Positions 1 to 10,877 of a stretch of 64,000 nucleotides of DNA are shown here, piece after piece. The stretch is from Staphylotrichum longicolle (lineage: Eukaryota > Ascomycota > Sordariomycetes > Sordariales > Chaetomiaceae): positions 2,418,001 through 2,482,000 of the forward strand of contig JAHCVI010000002.1 in NCBI GenBank assembly GCA_019096155.1. The letters run 5' to 3'. The position numbers and the translations under genes were made by a program. Each line of letters starts with the position of its first letter. Position 1 is the stretch's first letter. Under the pieces are notes generated by a model. It saw only the letters and a list, made by a program, of their open reading frames with translations, searched no databases and was not told the DNA's origin.

Positions 1-238
1 CAGTGCCCTCATGGATCCTGCTTGGCGGTGTCCCAGGAAATTCGGCCGAGGACCCTCTTTCCGTCGACTCCGTGGGCCACACACGCACACCCTGCCCGCC
101 GTGACGTTCGGGTTGTCTCTCGATCGGGTAAGGTATGGAACTCTTCTCTCTCGTCAACTGAGACATTCTAGCGTAATAAGAGTTGCAAAGGAAGGAAGAA
201 AGGGAACGGAACCAATGTGGCGCTTCCTAAGCGGAGTG

Positions 239-262
239 CACACACACACACACGCACACACA
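239..262. repeat. CA microsatellite with one interruption
   Basis: CA dinucleotides run for about 24 bases, interrupted by one CG step. The repeat is short and is listed as a length-variable marker only. Confidence 0.85.
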
Positions 263-1021
263 ACCGCGCTCGGGCGTCTGCAGAACATCTGCAGAAGCTT
301 CTGGATTGGTTTTAGCTCGTTCCTTGTGGCCCGGACAATGCTCCGCGAGCTTCGTTTTCGGTTCATCGCACAGCGCGTGTGCGTGCGGGCGCAATGTGGG
401 CGGCGCACCGCACAGCGGAGAGGGAACCTTGGAAGGGGAGGGCGGCAAGGTCCAGGCGAGCCGGGATCCTCCCAGGGCATGGATAAACCAGACCGGTGGG
501 TTCTTCGCGTTGTTTTTCCACTGCTAGCGCCGCTTAGCGCAGACCCAGGAGGGAAATTTCCAGGGCTAGCCACGCGACGGCGCCAGACCATCGCCGCTTG
601 GATGCTTTTTTTCCCAACGGGACCCGGAGACATCGACACGCCCGTCGGCGCCAGGGCCCAGGGGGGACATGCAAAGCTGCGAGATCAACTGACGAGACCT
701 TGGACCGATCGCTGGGCCGGGGTGATTGATTGAAGGGCATCTCCGGAACAGGCTGCTGAGGCTGCCTTGGAAAAAAACAACCGGGGGCTGGTTTTGGTTT
801 ATTCCGTAATTACGGATACCAGAGCCGGAGACAGCGCTGTGAGTACAGTCGGTGCTTGTACATACTGTAGCTACACCGACGGATGGGCTTTCCGGAAGAT
901 CCCTGGTCACCGAGAGACGAGAGCGGGCACACTGCAACGTTTCTCGACGCTCACGTTAAAGTTGCCCAAATGCAGGCAGAGCACCGTCGCAGCGTGGCAT
1001 TTTTCAAAGGATCAGAACACC

Positions 1022-1048
1022 CCCTCGCAACCCTCGCAACCCTCGCAA
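1022..1048. repeat. Three perfect tandem copies of a 9-bp unit
   Basis: The unit CCCTCGCAA is present three times head to tail with no mismatch. It lies in gene-free sequence. A regulatory role is possible but nothing supports it beyond the repetition. Confidence 0.9.
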
Positions 1049-2194
1049 GCCAGGCCGTGCCATGATGGTGGGTTGGCGTTACGCTGTACCTGCAGGAGCA
1101 GCACGGCCTTCGACAGGGGTGACCCCCTCACCACGTTGCTGCCCGGCTGCGGCGCCATTTTTGGGAGAACCCAACTGGAATGCTTCCCGGTGACGGCATG
1201 CAGGGATGCTCGTCCTCTGCCCGCAATTCTGGGTATTGGTGGGGGGGTGCTCACCGTGGTCGAGAACCGCTCAACATGCTTCCATGGTGTCGCTAATCGC
1301 CGCCCTAGCGACAGCTAGCGGCGCCACCGCAGCGCACTGAGGAAGCGCCCAGAGCATCTGGCGTTTCTGACGAGGCAACTGGAGGGAGGCTCGTGCTAAC
1401 TTGACCCCTTGGGCTGGAAAAGGGGGTGCTTCTTCTGACAATGTTAAAAGGGGTTCGCTTGTCTCTCCCGCTCGGGAACGTCGACTGATTGATTGTTGAC
1501 TGGACTTTCGTCCAAAGAATTCAGGATTTCCTCGCCCAGTTCCCCGAAGTGACCCTGGAAAGTCCCTGACTCGTTACCCTTGTCCCTGCGGGCGCGGGTA
1601 ATCCAGGCCCCATCTGCAAGCCCGTTTTTATTCTCGTTGATCAGACCATCACTCGTTCGATCGGGTCTCAAGGGCTCCAGAGGGAAAAAAGTCTCTTTCG
1701 CGGGGCAACCAGATTCCCGCGCCGAGACCCAGATCCACGCCCTGTCAGCAACGAGCGTCGGCTATAAGTGGGTACGGCCCAGGTTGAAGAAAGGGAGAAA
1801 GAAAGGGTACTGCGGTATTGTAACGACAGAGCGAATCCGACGACCGGTCCCAGAAAAAAAAGAAGCTTGTGGGCGGGAAGTCAGACGGAAACACGGCGGA
1901 AACACGGGTGGAAGCGACCGAAGCGCGCCCACCCAAGCGCCCAACGAGCAGCAACCCGGAATCCCACAGTTCGTCAGCATCGACATTTGGGAATTGGCGC
2001 GTCTTGGTTGAAACCCAAGCCGATTTACACTTGCGGGCGCAGCCCAAACCGGTATGGACACTGCTCTTGTTCCTTTACCCAAGATGTGCACCGTGGGGAA
2101 TCAAGACGGATGCACTTCCCCTCCAATTTCCCGTCCCATGCAGCTCAGGCTTCGATGCTGCCCTGCCCTGCCCTGCTGTGTGCAAGCACGGCAA

Positions 2195-2229
2195 GGAGCC
2201 AGGGAGCTCGAGGGGGAGCCAGGGAGCTC
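2195..2229. repeat. 15-bp direct repeat, two copies
   Basis: GGAGCCAGGGAGCTC occurs at 2195-2209 and again at 2215-2229. A run of CCCTG units lies just before it, around 2157-2175. Both lie in gene-free sequence. Confidence 0.85.
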
Positions 2230-2923
2230 AGAGTTCGAGGGCAGGAAGGGCAGGAGGGCGCGCAAGGGACACCCTGATGCACCCCACCTTACCCCTCCCC
2301 ATCCCGAGCTTCACTTGGCGACTTCCCCATCCATCCATGTGACGGGCCCAGCCGGCCCCACGGGCTCGCTCCCATTGTTTGCCTCGCTGCTTCTGCTTGT
2401 TGACTTTTGCCCTCGCTGATTGCAACGAATTGCCCAGCGCCCCTGCCGACTCCCCCCCCTGTGGAAGATAACCCTGGTTCCGCACCCCTTTTACGCTATT
2501 GAATGCCGCTTGAACCACAAAACGGCGACTTGCCCGCAGTTCCACGTTGGCCTTGCCTTTCAACACCACGCCATCCCTTCCGTCCAGCAAAGTAACCGCC
2601 CATCCATCCATCCACCCATACAAAGCGCCCCAGGGTTAAACCACAACAACACACTTCTGCTGCACTCTGCACGGACAACGCAGTACCTGACCGGCAGTTG
2701 ACCTGACCGCTCGCTGCTCCTTCTGTCAGATCCGGCCTCCGCCATCCAATCGCAACGCCCTCCGAGCGAACCTGCCTCTGCCCCACTGCGTCACGAGCGC
2801 AGCTCCCGGTCCCGCTGTCGAATCCCGACACGGCCACTTGCAGACCGCCGATACTGGCCGATCGCGCCCAAAGCCCCCGACCACTGAGACAACATCCACG
2901 TACGCAGTGCCACAGCAGCAAAT

Positions 2924-4852
2924 ATGGGCCTGTTCTCGAGGAGAGACCGGGCGCCTAAGGTGGCCAACAACCCTCCACCAGCACTGTCGAGCTCCCAGTC
3001 CAAGTCCTCGCTCACATCGGGTTCCTCGAGCATCATCACTCCCATCAGCACAAGCGGTCGCATGATGAACCGCACATCAGCCGGCACCACCAGCACGACA
3101 GGCGGCCCCGGAACCCCGCTGACGCCCTTCTCCCCCTCGCCCATGTCGAACGTCGCGATGCCGAGGCCGCCAGACCCGCAACTCGACCCGGCGGGTTACC
3201 TGCGCAGCTTGGGCGCCGTCCGGGAACGGTGCAAGATCGTGACGGCAAAGGCGTACAAAAATGAGCTGCGCCATTTCGACGTCGACATGCGAAAGTTCCC
3301 CGACGTGGTGTCGTTTGTTTCTAACATTATCAAGGCAAGTCTTGTTGGGTTCGGGAAGCCGGACGGCGGGGTGTTGTTGTGAACACACCCCATTGCACTG
3401 CTCCCTAGCTTGGCCAAACCGCATAGCTAACCTTGACTTAAAACAGCGAGACTACGATGCGCCTTTCACAAGTATCCCGGGCCACGGCCGGTATCAGCAC
3501 TTCGGCGTCGGTGGGCGAGACAGAATTGCCCATCTTTTGGCGACGTTTCCGGAGGAGGTTGACAACACCGAGAAGTGCAAGAGGATGCTGGACCTGTTTC
3601 TGGTCAGCGTGCTTCTGGACGCTGGTGCGGGCACGGAGTGGAAGTACAAGAGCGTGGAAAATGGGCGAATTTATAGGCGGTCAGAGGGTATTGCTGTCGC
3701 GACCCTGGATATGTTCAAGGCTGTAGGTCGACCGCTTGCAGCGAGAACGTATTCGTTTTGCGCATGCTGACATATTGCTGCAGGGTCTTTTCTCCAGCAC
3801 CAACAACAAGTACCAGGTGGACAAGGATGGCCTGCGTCAATTGACGGTGGAGAAGCTCGCCCAAGGGCTGCAGTCGGGTCCTGGGAATGAAATGGCCGGT
3901 ATTGAGGGCAGGGCGCAACTCCTCATCCGTCTCGGAAAGGCAATGGAGAACAGGGACTTCTTTGGCGAGGACGGCCGGCCAGGGAACATGCTTGGTATGG
4001 TTAACCCCCTTGAGTCTGCTTCCACGCTTGTTCATCTCGCTGACCACAAAGTCCAGACCACATCCTCTCGCACCCTGCAACGCAAGCATCCAGCGTCATC
4101 ATCGTCCCGATGCCCGTGCTTTGGAACGTCCTCATGACCGGCCTTGCCCCGATCTGGCCGCCATCCCGCACAGCCATCAACGGCGTCTCTCTAGGCGATG
4201 CCTGGCCCTGCAGCTCGATGCCGCAGCCGGCGCAATCACCATCCAGCCCGACATTCTCGCCCTTCCCCAACACGACGGGTCAATCCAACGGCATCGCGCC
4301 TTGGGAGAGCATCCTCCCGTTCCACAAGCTCACGCAGTGGCTCACATACTCGCTCATGCAGCCCATGCAGAGCATCATGAAGATCCAGTTCGCCGGCCAA
4401 GAACTACTCACCGGACTGCCCGAGTACCGAAACGGCGGTCTCTTCATCGATCTTGGCGTGTTGACACTCAAGCCCGAGGACCAGGAGCGGGGTCTGAAGC
4501 ATTATGCCGAGTACTGCCAGCGCACGGGGACCGGAGGTGTCGAGGTGGCGCCCATGTTTGAGCCCGGCGATGATGTTATTGTCGAGTGGCGCGGTGTCAC
4601 AGTGGGATTCCTGGATATGCTGACCATCGAGGTCAACAAGGCATTAAAAAATGAGCTGGCTGGGAATGAGCTCACCTTAGCACAGGTGCTGGAGGCGGGG
4701 AGCTGGAAGGTTCGTACAGAGATCCTAGCACAACTAACCAGAATTGCTTTGACTGACATTGGTGCTAGGGAGGCCGAGAGATTGCCGAAGTCAGCAGGCC
4801 AAATACCAAGGAGCCGCCTATCCTGATTGACAGCGACGGGACGGTGTTTTAG
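2924..4852 (+). CDS. URC4: URC4-like DUF1688 protein (uracil catabolism)
   Basis: Five exons give 544 residues: 2924-3334, 3447-3722, 3784-3994, 4057-4709 and 4769-4852. All phases fit, and branch sites such as GCTAACC precede the acceptors. The first 85 or so residues are a Ser/Thr/Pro-rich tail; the rest reads as one globular domain with blocks I recognise from the DUF1688 family (SLGAVRERC, GRYQHFGVGGRDR, LFLVSVLLDAGAG, MPVLWNVLMTGLAPIWPPS, and the C-terminal SDGTVF). In the yeast Lachancea kluyveri the DUF1688 protein Urc4 is required for the URC pathway that degrades uracil; its exact reaction is unsettled. The first intron starts with GCAAGT, a GC-AG intron, because the GT alternatives nearby break the frame. 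No other URC-pathway gene is visible here. The family assignment is from memory of motifs, without a search. Confidence 0.85.
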
Positions 4853-6090
4853 ACTGTGGAATGTTGAAGGGCTTGTGTTTGGATCGAGAAACAGCCGCTA
4901 GAGGCTAAGTTGGATGGGTGGAAGAGTTGGTGTGCATTTCCGATGCGATCTAGAGTTGGGCTTTCTTCCTGGGCCCTTCAACGGGACGTTGCATCGTGCC
5001 ATTTCCTTGCTGCTTTTGTTGGGAATCAGAGCATCTATATCCGGTGATGGGTGTGTTTACTGGGCTTCCTTTTATCGCAACTTGTTTCAGCGGGCACGCC
5101 TCTGCTCTTCTGTCCCTTGGTGAATGTCATGGAACTGCTGTTGAGCGGGCCATTATCCTTGTCCTCCGCAACTGAACCCTGGGAACCATGACTGCTTTGA
5201 GCTGTTTGCGATGTAGCTCTGCCAACCCGCGCGATTTGCAACCCCTGAGAAGTGTGTTGCTGTCCCCTCGAGGCACTGAGATAAGACGGCCTTGCCCCAT
5301 CTTCTGCAACAGCCTGAAGTATCTCTTCACATTGCAGTGTTTCGTGCAGCTCTCCGGAAACCGCTCTGCGCATGTTCTAACACTTCAAGAACTCTATCAT
5401 CCCACCCAAGAACTCTCGTAAGTTTCCTAGTAATAAGAGTGTTCGTTTAGAGAGCGGCCCTGAGGGTACACCGGTTAATACAAGCCACCATTTCTCACAA
5501 CCAACACTCCAGGTTGTCATACCGAGCCCCTGAATCAAGCATCATGAGTCAATGCCTTGTCCCATCTCGCCCCAGGACCTGCGCACTTGTTCTCAAGGTC
5601 CTTTGAGGTTGTGTGACGGCGGTGAGATAAGATCCCTTCTGCTGCCCATCACACCTTCCTCGCCGAGAGACGGTGCCTGAGGCATAATGGCTCGGCGCAG
5701 GGCCGCTCCTGGGCGGTGCCTTCCGCAGTGAGGGCTATGAACCCCGTCAGACGCGCCCTCTCTTTCTTCCAGGTTGGAGACCCGTTCTTCCTACAGGCCA
5801 GAGACCTCCCGTCAGGTTGTTCATGTTCAGAGACCCTGTCACCTGGCGGAGCCCAGCGACTCATCGTCACCGGTGACTCGATGCTAGACCCCCGGTGTGT
5901 TTCAATCGGACCCGCCTGATCTTCCTTCCTCTCCTTCCTTTCCCTGAATACTGTTTTCAAAGTTCTTCTTACCTCAGGCATCTGAGAGTTGCGATCGACA
6001 GTAGACAAGGTCTCCCATCTCCTCTGCTTCCCCGAGTTCGACATTTACTTCACCAACACCAAACCACTCTCTTTGAGGAATCTCGTCAAC
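4853..6090. other. Intergenic region, no gene seen
   Basis: Holds the 3' end of the URC4-like gene and the leader of the gene at 6091. The last 150 bases are pyrimidine-rich. Reading frames in between are short and overlap on both strands without coding character. Confidence 0.55.
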
Positions 6091-7714
6091 ATGTACCGAG
6101 GTTCTTACTCCAATCGAGGCCGCGGCGGCGGCTCCAGCTGGGGCTCTAGCTGGGGCAGCAGCCGTGGGTCGGGTCGTGGATCGGGTCGTGGTGGTTTCCG
6201 AGGCGGATCCCGCGGCAACAGCAACAGGAACTGGAACTCGAGCGGCCGTTCCGCTCCCAATGTGGTGAGCCAGCCGGCGTCCGAGACGTCTACCGCCCTT
6301 CGGAGGTCCAAGCCGCGCCTGTTCCACACTGGTAAGTAATCATTTTGTCCTGTGCCGTTGAACACCAAGTAATCCATCTCCGGTTATCTCCTGGATCATC
6401 GGTGGGGTTACACCGATACCGCTGGGATTGCCAATAAAAGGAGGCTGACCGACTCTCAGCTCCCTCCCAAAGCAGATTTCCCGCCACTTCAACCCCTCTG
6501 CCACCGACTACAACCGTGACCTAGTTGGAAGCATCAACAGCAGCGAGGAGAACCCCAACAATGCCGTGTTTGCGCTGGTCTACGCGGAGAACCAGCCCCA
6601 GTGGATGACGGAGAACACCATCTACGTCAAATCGCGTCTCCACCTCCTGCCCGACTATGCCGAGAAGCACGCCCTCCTCACCGCCCAGCACAAGGAGCCA
6701 ACCCACGAGGAGCTGATGGCGCGCATCACCGCCAAGCTGACCGAGTCCATCCGGTTTGACCGTTACGGCATCGCCGACGGCCCCGACATGGAGTGCTTCG
6801 ACGAGGACGACAACATCACCTCCCTCCTCGTTCCGGGAGACTGGATGTCCGAGGTCCACGAGCTTCCCACGGTTGCCGGCGTCGACACCCCCAGCGTCAA
6901 GTATCGCCCTGCCAAGCACGAGCCCATCGCTGTGTATGCCGGCTACGGCAGCATCCCGGATGTGACCGGGTTCAAGTTCATCTCCTGGTTTCTGTTTGAG
7001 GAGATTGAGCTCTTCGCTGCCAACTCATCCGACCTGGCGCGCAGAATGCAGGCCAAGAAGTGGACTGCTGACTTGGGACGGGAGTGGTATGTCTTTTGAT
7101 TTTGTTTTCCCCTTTGAAGATCGTCTGAGCCCATGGAGAACCACGCCCTGTCCTTTCTTCCCATGTTGTCTGCGGACAGCAAAAAAGTGCATGAAAGTGC
7201 AAGGCGCGGCTGACATGGGCGTTCTAGGGCTGCCGTCAAGCTGGTCAAGGTTGAAAAGGGTGAGCCGGAGTGGCGCCCGTCGCCTGATATTCGGGGCAAA
7301 CGCGACAAGGAGCAAAAGACTGGGGAGAAGGAGGGCATGGGTGAAGTGCCCGAGGAGGGCGACGACGGTGCTGTGAGGTGCGCGATTGTTGCCGCAGATG
7401 AAGCTGGCAACGATAGTGAGGGCACTGTGGCTGTTGGCCAGGAGGTCGAGCAGAACGCCGCGTGGATTTGTGCGACCAGCAGCGAGGAGGCCAGAGCGGA
7501 GGAGGTGGAGGATGACGACACCAAGATTGAAGAGGTGAAGAAAGCTGACATCGAGGTGGAGAAGCCGACTGAGGGTGACAAAGCGGCAGTTGAGGAGGGT
7601 GATGTCAACATGGGCGAGACCACGGGCGGAGGGGCGAATGCGCTTGAGACGAGGAGCGTGGATATCAAGGCGGAAGAGGCGAAGACTGGCGAGGTCAAAG
7701 AGAAGGAGGCCTAA
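6091..7714 (+). CDS. Conserved-looking protein with RGG-type N-terminus and acidic tail, unknown function
   Basis: I do not recognise this gene. The start (CGTCAACATGTACCG) gives MYRGSYSNRGRGGG, followed by about 40 residues of Gly, Arg and Ser in RGG/SRG repeats, a composition typical of RNA-binding or phase-separating tails. A globular part follows (FNPSATDYNRDLVGSIN to WKADLGREW-like text), then an 80-residue Glu/Lys/Ala-rich acidic tail. The last intron, 7087-7227, is clear (TG|GTATGT ... CTAG|G restores Trp). The first intron is not settled: the strongest donor, GTAAGT at 6332, is in a phase that does not match the best acceptor, CAG at 6459 (after branch GCTGACC). Workable alternatives are donor 6265 (GTGAGC) with acceptor 6475, or donor 6336 (GTAATC) with acceptor 6459. 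A one-base sequence error near the junction would also explain it. Confidence 0.65.
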
Positions 7715-8057
7715 GATCCAACAAGATACTTGCTTGCGGCATTTGCTTCATATAACATGGCAATGAAATGTGGGATTCAACGTATGTGCTATCCTGTGTG
7801 TGCTTTCCTGTGTTTGTTCCATATCATGGAAGGGCCGTGATCGATTGGCTTAGGATGTAACGTGTAAACTTTGGGCAATTATACGACGTTCCGCTTGTGT
7901 ATTCACCGTTGTGCTGGCGGTACATACCTATCAAGTTCAGTTCGCCATATGGCTGTTAAGATTCCCAATGATCCATGGGTAGCCGTAAACGCCACAAAGC
8001 CAAGCACCGGTCCAGTATATACACGTTCCCCACTCGGCACCTCACTTCCCTACTTCT
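7715..8057. other. Convergent intergenic spacer
   Basis: Separates the 3' ends of two convergent genes (plus strand ending at 7714, minus strand ending at 8058). It is AT-richer than its surroundings, with ATATAACATGG- and TGTGTGCT-like stretches consistent with 3' untranslated sequence. Nothing else is seen. Confidence 0.6.
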
Positions 8058-8948
8058 TCAAGCCTCCCCTTTATATTCTTCCTCCGCCGGCGCCTTATAC
8101 CTCACCAATAACGGCACGGCCCCCGCAAACAGCACCTCAAACCCAAACGCCACCCACTGCAACACCTGCATGGTCGTGCCGGCCTTGATGAGCACCGACG
8201 CGTGGCTCATGCCCTTGGAGGCGTACTCGAGCGCGCCCGCGGCCTGGCTCGTGGCGAGCGCCGCCGCGAAGACGAGCGCCGACGAGCCGAACAGCAGGCC
8301 GTACGTCACGCGGCGCACGAGGGCGCTCCGGCGCGGGCGCTCCCAGGCCGAGGGGCTCTGGACGTCGCGCTTGAGGACGAACAGGGCGGCGAGGGACAGG
8401 ACGAAGAGGACGCCCGCCGCGGCGAGGACCGGGGTGAAGGTGCTGGATTGCAGGTCCAGGGCGGTGGAGATGAGGTCGGTGACCTGGCCGCGGTTGAGGG
8501 GGAAGGCGGTGGAGTTGGAGTTGGAGTTGTTGGTTGGGCTGGAGGTGTTTTGAGGGGAAGGGAAGAGCGCGGATGCGAGGGTCTCGACGGAACGGCCGGT
8601 CGCGGCCTGGCAGCGGGTGCCGTCTGCGTCGATGCCGCAGACGCCTGAGGACAAGTGGTCAGGTTGTGGTTGGAAAATGGGGAGAGGGGGTTAAGAGATT
8701 CTTACCAAAATAGCCGATGCGGACTTGGAGAGGGGTTTCAGTCCCGTTGGTGTTGGATCGCAGCGAGACGAGGTAGATGTTGGGGATCGCCGGGGAGGTC
8801 GAGACACATCCTGTCAAAGACAGAGCTACAGGGTGCGTTAGGGAGGCAAAACGAAATCTATGGGAAATTTGCAGCACGTACCGTAAAAGACAATGATCGG
8901 GACGATCAGCAGATAAGGAGCGAGGCGAAGCAAGCCGGAAGCTGCCAT
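8058..8948 (-). CDS. FIG1: Fig1-domain membrane protein (Ca2+ influx / cell fusion)
   Basis: Three exons on the minus strand: 8948-8882, 8825-8706 and 8644-8058, giving 257 residues. A CTAAC branch site precedes the first acceptor. The product has four hydrophobic segments: residues about 8-28, 115-135, 155-178 and 195-225. Between the first two lies the extracellular signature of Fig1 proteins: LTGC at 26-29, then GYFGVC at 60-65 and a further Cys at 74, matching the G-x-F-G-x-C..C pattern. In yeast, Fig1 supports low-affinity Ca2+ influx and membrane fusion in mating; in filamentous fungi relatives act in mating and Ca2+ homeostasis. The length is normal for the family. The start is the first Met and directly begins the first membrane segment. 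Confidence 0.88.
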
Positions 8949-9866
8949 GGTGTTGGTTAAGATACTCTTGAAAAGATAATGTTTGAAACCGGCGTTTGTC
9001 TTACGCTTGAAGTACGCCTTTGCCAATTTGATGAGAAACATCTTGTCGAAATGTCAAACACGACTCGGAAAAGCGGATGATTTTTAACTTGTTGGCCAGC
9101 AACAAAGACACAATGGACAGGAAGGACCGGAACGCCGTGAAAGAGGGAAATGATTAGAAAAAGAGACAAGGAAAAAAAGAAAACAATGCAGCTTGGAGCC
9201 AACGAGAGAAATCGACAATGGGGCAGACAAAAAGCGATTCTGGCTCTCTGGGGAGAAGGGGATTTTATTCATCATCGCAGTATCTAGACCACACGTAGCA
9301 GCAGACAAGGGAAGATTGTTAAATTGCTCATGTTGGCCCTGGTTCAACGAACCGATTCGCTGGGAAGCAACCATACAATTGTTGCACCGCGAACCGCGGT
9401 TTGACGAGCCGCCGACCGCCGGCCAGCGCAACACCACGATTGGACACGGAGCCAGATTCAACGCGGCAAGCGGTTGTCCTGAATCGAACTCCACCCGGCG
9501 CTTAAACAAGAAACAAAGGTGCGCCAGTTGATCGACAACGAGATCTCGCCAAGCGCTATTTTTGGAGCGCGGGATCTCTTGACGCGCTTTCATTGTCGAC
9601 TTGCCCAATAAAGGACGCTGCTGGCAGGTGGACCAATCACCGCGCTGTATTGGGCTTGAGGGCTGGGATGTCGTGTTTTGAGCAACGGCTTTCTCTAACC
9701 CCCTCCCTGGGCTTCTTGGAAAGTTTCAGAGTGATTTGAATAGTTGGACATTTTCTCGTTTGGCTCTTCGGAGTGTTGATTATAATATGCGATAAGAACC
9801 CAAAGTCTGGATAAAGATAGCCAAGACTTCCAGGTTGCACTGTCATCTTCATTGCTGCTTTCCATC
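8949..9866. other. Intergenic region between Fig1 and peroxidase genes
   Basis: Upstream of Fig1 and downstream of the peroxidase gene. A 174-codon open frame on the minus strand (9084-9608) has irregular composition, no homology I can see and no splice support, so I do not call it. The TTGAATCG..AACC-like text near 9350-9500 does not fold into a tRNA. Confidence 0.5.
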
Positions 9867-10877
9867 TCACTTCCCCCCCTCAACCGTCGCCGCATTCACC
9901 TTCTCTTCCAGCGTCAAAATATCCGAAATCGTCAACAACTTTTCTGATCTCGTGAAACCCTGCTCAAACGGCAGCCGTTCCTGTTCTGCAATCCAATCAG
10001 CCACCAAACCCAACATTGCTCAAGGGCCGTAAACCTACCAAACAGAACCCTAACCCATTCCTTCTTTGCCTTCCCTTCCACCCCCTCCCCAAACACTCTC
10101 AAATACAGGCACGTCTCAATGACGCTCGCCTTCTGATCGCCCGCTGACATGCTGAACCCAGCCGGGTCCGCGTCGCGCGCCGCCTCGACGCGCACCTTTC
10201 TGGCTTTGGCCGCCGTCTCGATCGAGATGGTCTCCGACTCGCCAAACTGCGACACGACCGTCGCCCACACCTCGGGCGCGAAGCTGTGGTTGTCGGCGGG
10301 TGGCGGGTGGATGTCGTGCCGCGAGAGGCTGCCGTCGTGTTCGATTACTAGACACACGTAGGGACACAGTTATGTTAGCCGATCAAGAAGGGTAAGTTTG
10401 AGTAGTGGGGTGGGGGGATGAAAAGAGGGTGTAAGAGTGTTGTACTACCCCCGTGTTTGTCCAAGTCACTCAAGTGAAACGTCAGCGCGTTGCCGGTCGT
10501 CGAGGCCTTGAGGGCAATGACGCCGGCAATCAGAGTCGCGTCAGGGGCGAGGTTGATGGAGTCTTGCAGAGCGGTGACGAGGCGGGCGAGGGAAATGTCC
10601 TTGCCGTCGCGGGGGAGGTAGCCGTGGTTGGCGAGGGCGTTGAGCATCGGGCAGGGGCTGCGGTCTAGAGCGCCGGTTAGGGCAACTGCAAGAATTGGAA
10701 GTCGATGGGATGATAAGGGGGAGCAGAAACTCACGGTCATCGGCGGATGGAGATTGCCAGACGTATTTTGCTTTTGTTGTTGGATTTGCGGCATGTGATG
10801 GTCCTGACGGTTTGGACTGCCCCGGCGAAGAGGTGGGAGAAGAGGGAGAGCGCTTTGCGTGCAATGGAGGAGGCCAT
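9867..10877 (-). CDS. Heme-thiolate peroxidase (chloroperoxidase/peroxygenase family), one-base frame disruption
   Basis: Four exons: 10877-10735, 10664-10449, 10347-10039 and 9985-9867. The family hallmarks are clear: the PCP motif with the proximal heme-ligand Cys (SPCPMLNALANHG), followed by EHDGSLSR, which carries the catalytic acid Glu of the E-H-D-x-S motif. Such enzymes use H2O2 to halogenate, oxidise or hydroxylate organic substrates. The N-terminus MASSIARKALSLFSHL is a plausible start for this group, but it is one frame away from the KYVWQSPSADD block that precedes the PCP motif. The frames meet at a four-A run (TTTT on the plus strand, 10766-10769); with three As the gene reads through to 261 residues. 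This may be an assembly error or a recent lesion. The next in-frame start upstream, near 11056, would add about 80 residues of poor composition. All three introns have good donors and acceptors. Confidence 0.82.

Larger units (their letters stand above)
1..2923. other. Gene-free region upstream of the URC4-like gene
   Basis: No reading frame here has convincing composition, splice structure or a recognisable motif. The stretch holds several short simple or tandem repeats, listed separately, and the last few hundred bases before 2924 are rich in C and in CCA/ACA runs, as is usual for a fungal 5' leader. It probably contains the promoter and leader of the gene at 2924. A non-coding RNA cannot be excluded. 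Confidence 0.5.

Noticed and set aside
9340..9500. tRNA-like text with a GGTTC/GATTC-type box
   Set aside because: No acceptor, D or T stem can be formed around it, and no A box at the right distance.
9084..9608. 174-codon open frame on the minus strand
   Set aside because: Irregular composition, no motif, no splice support; lies in the spacer between two real genes.
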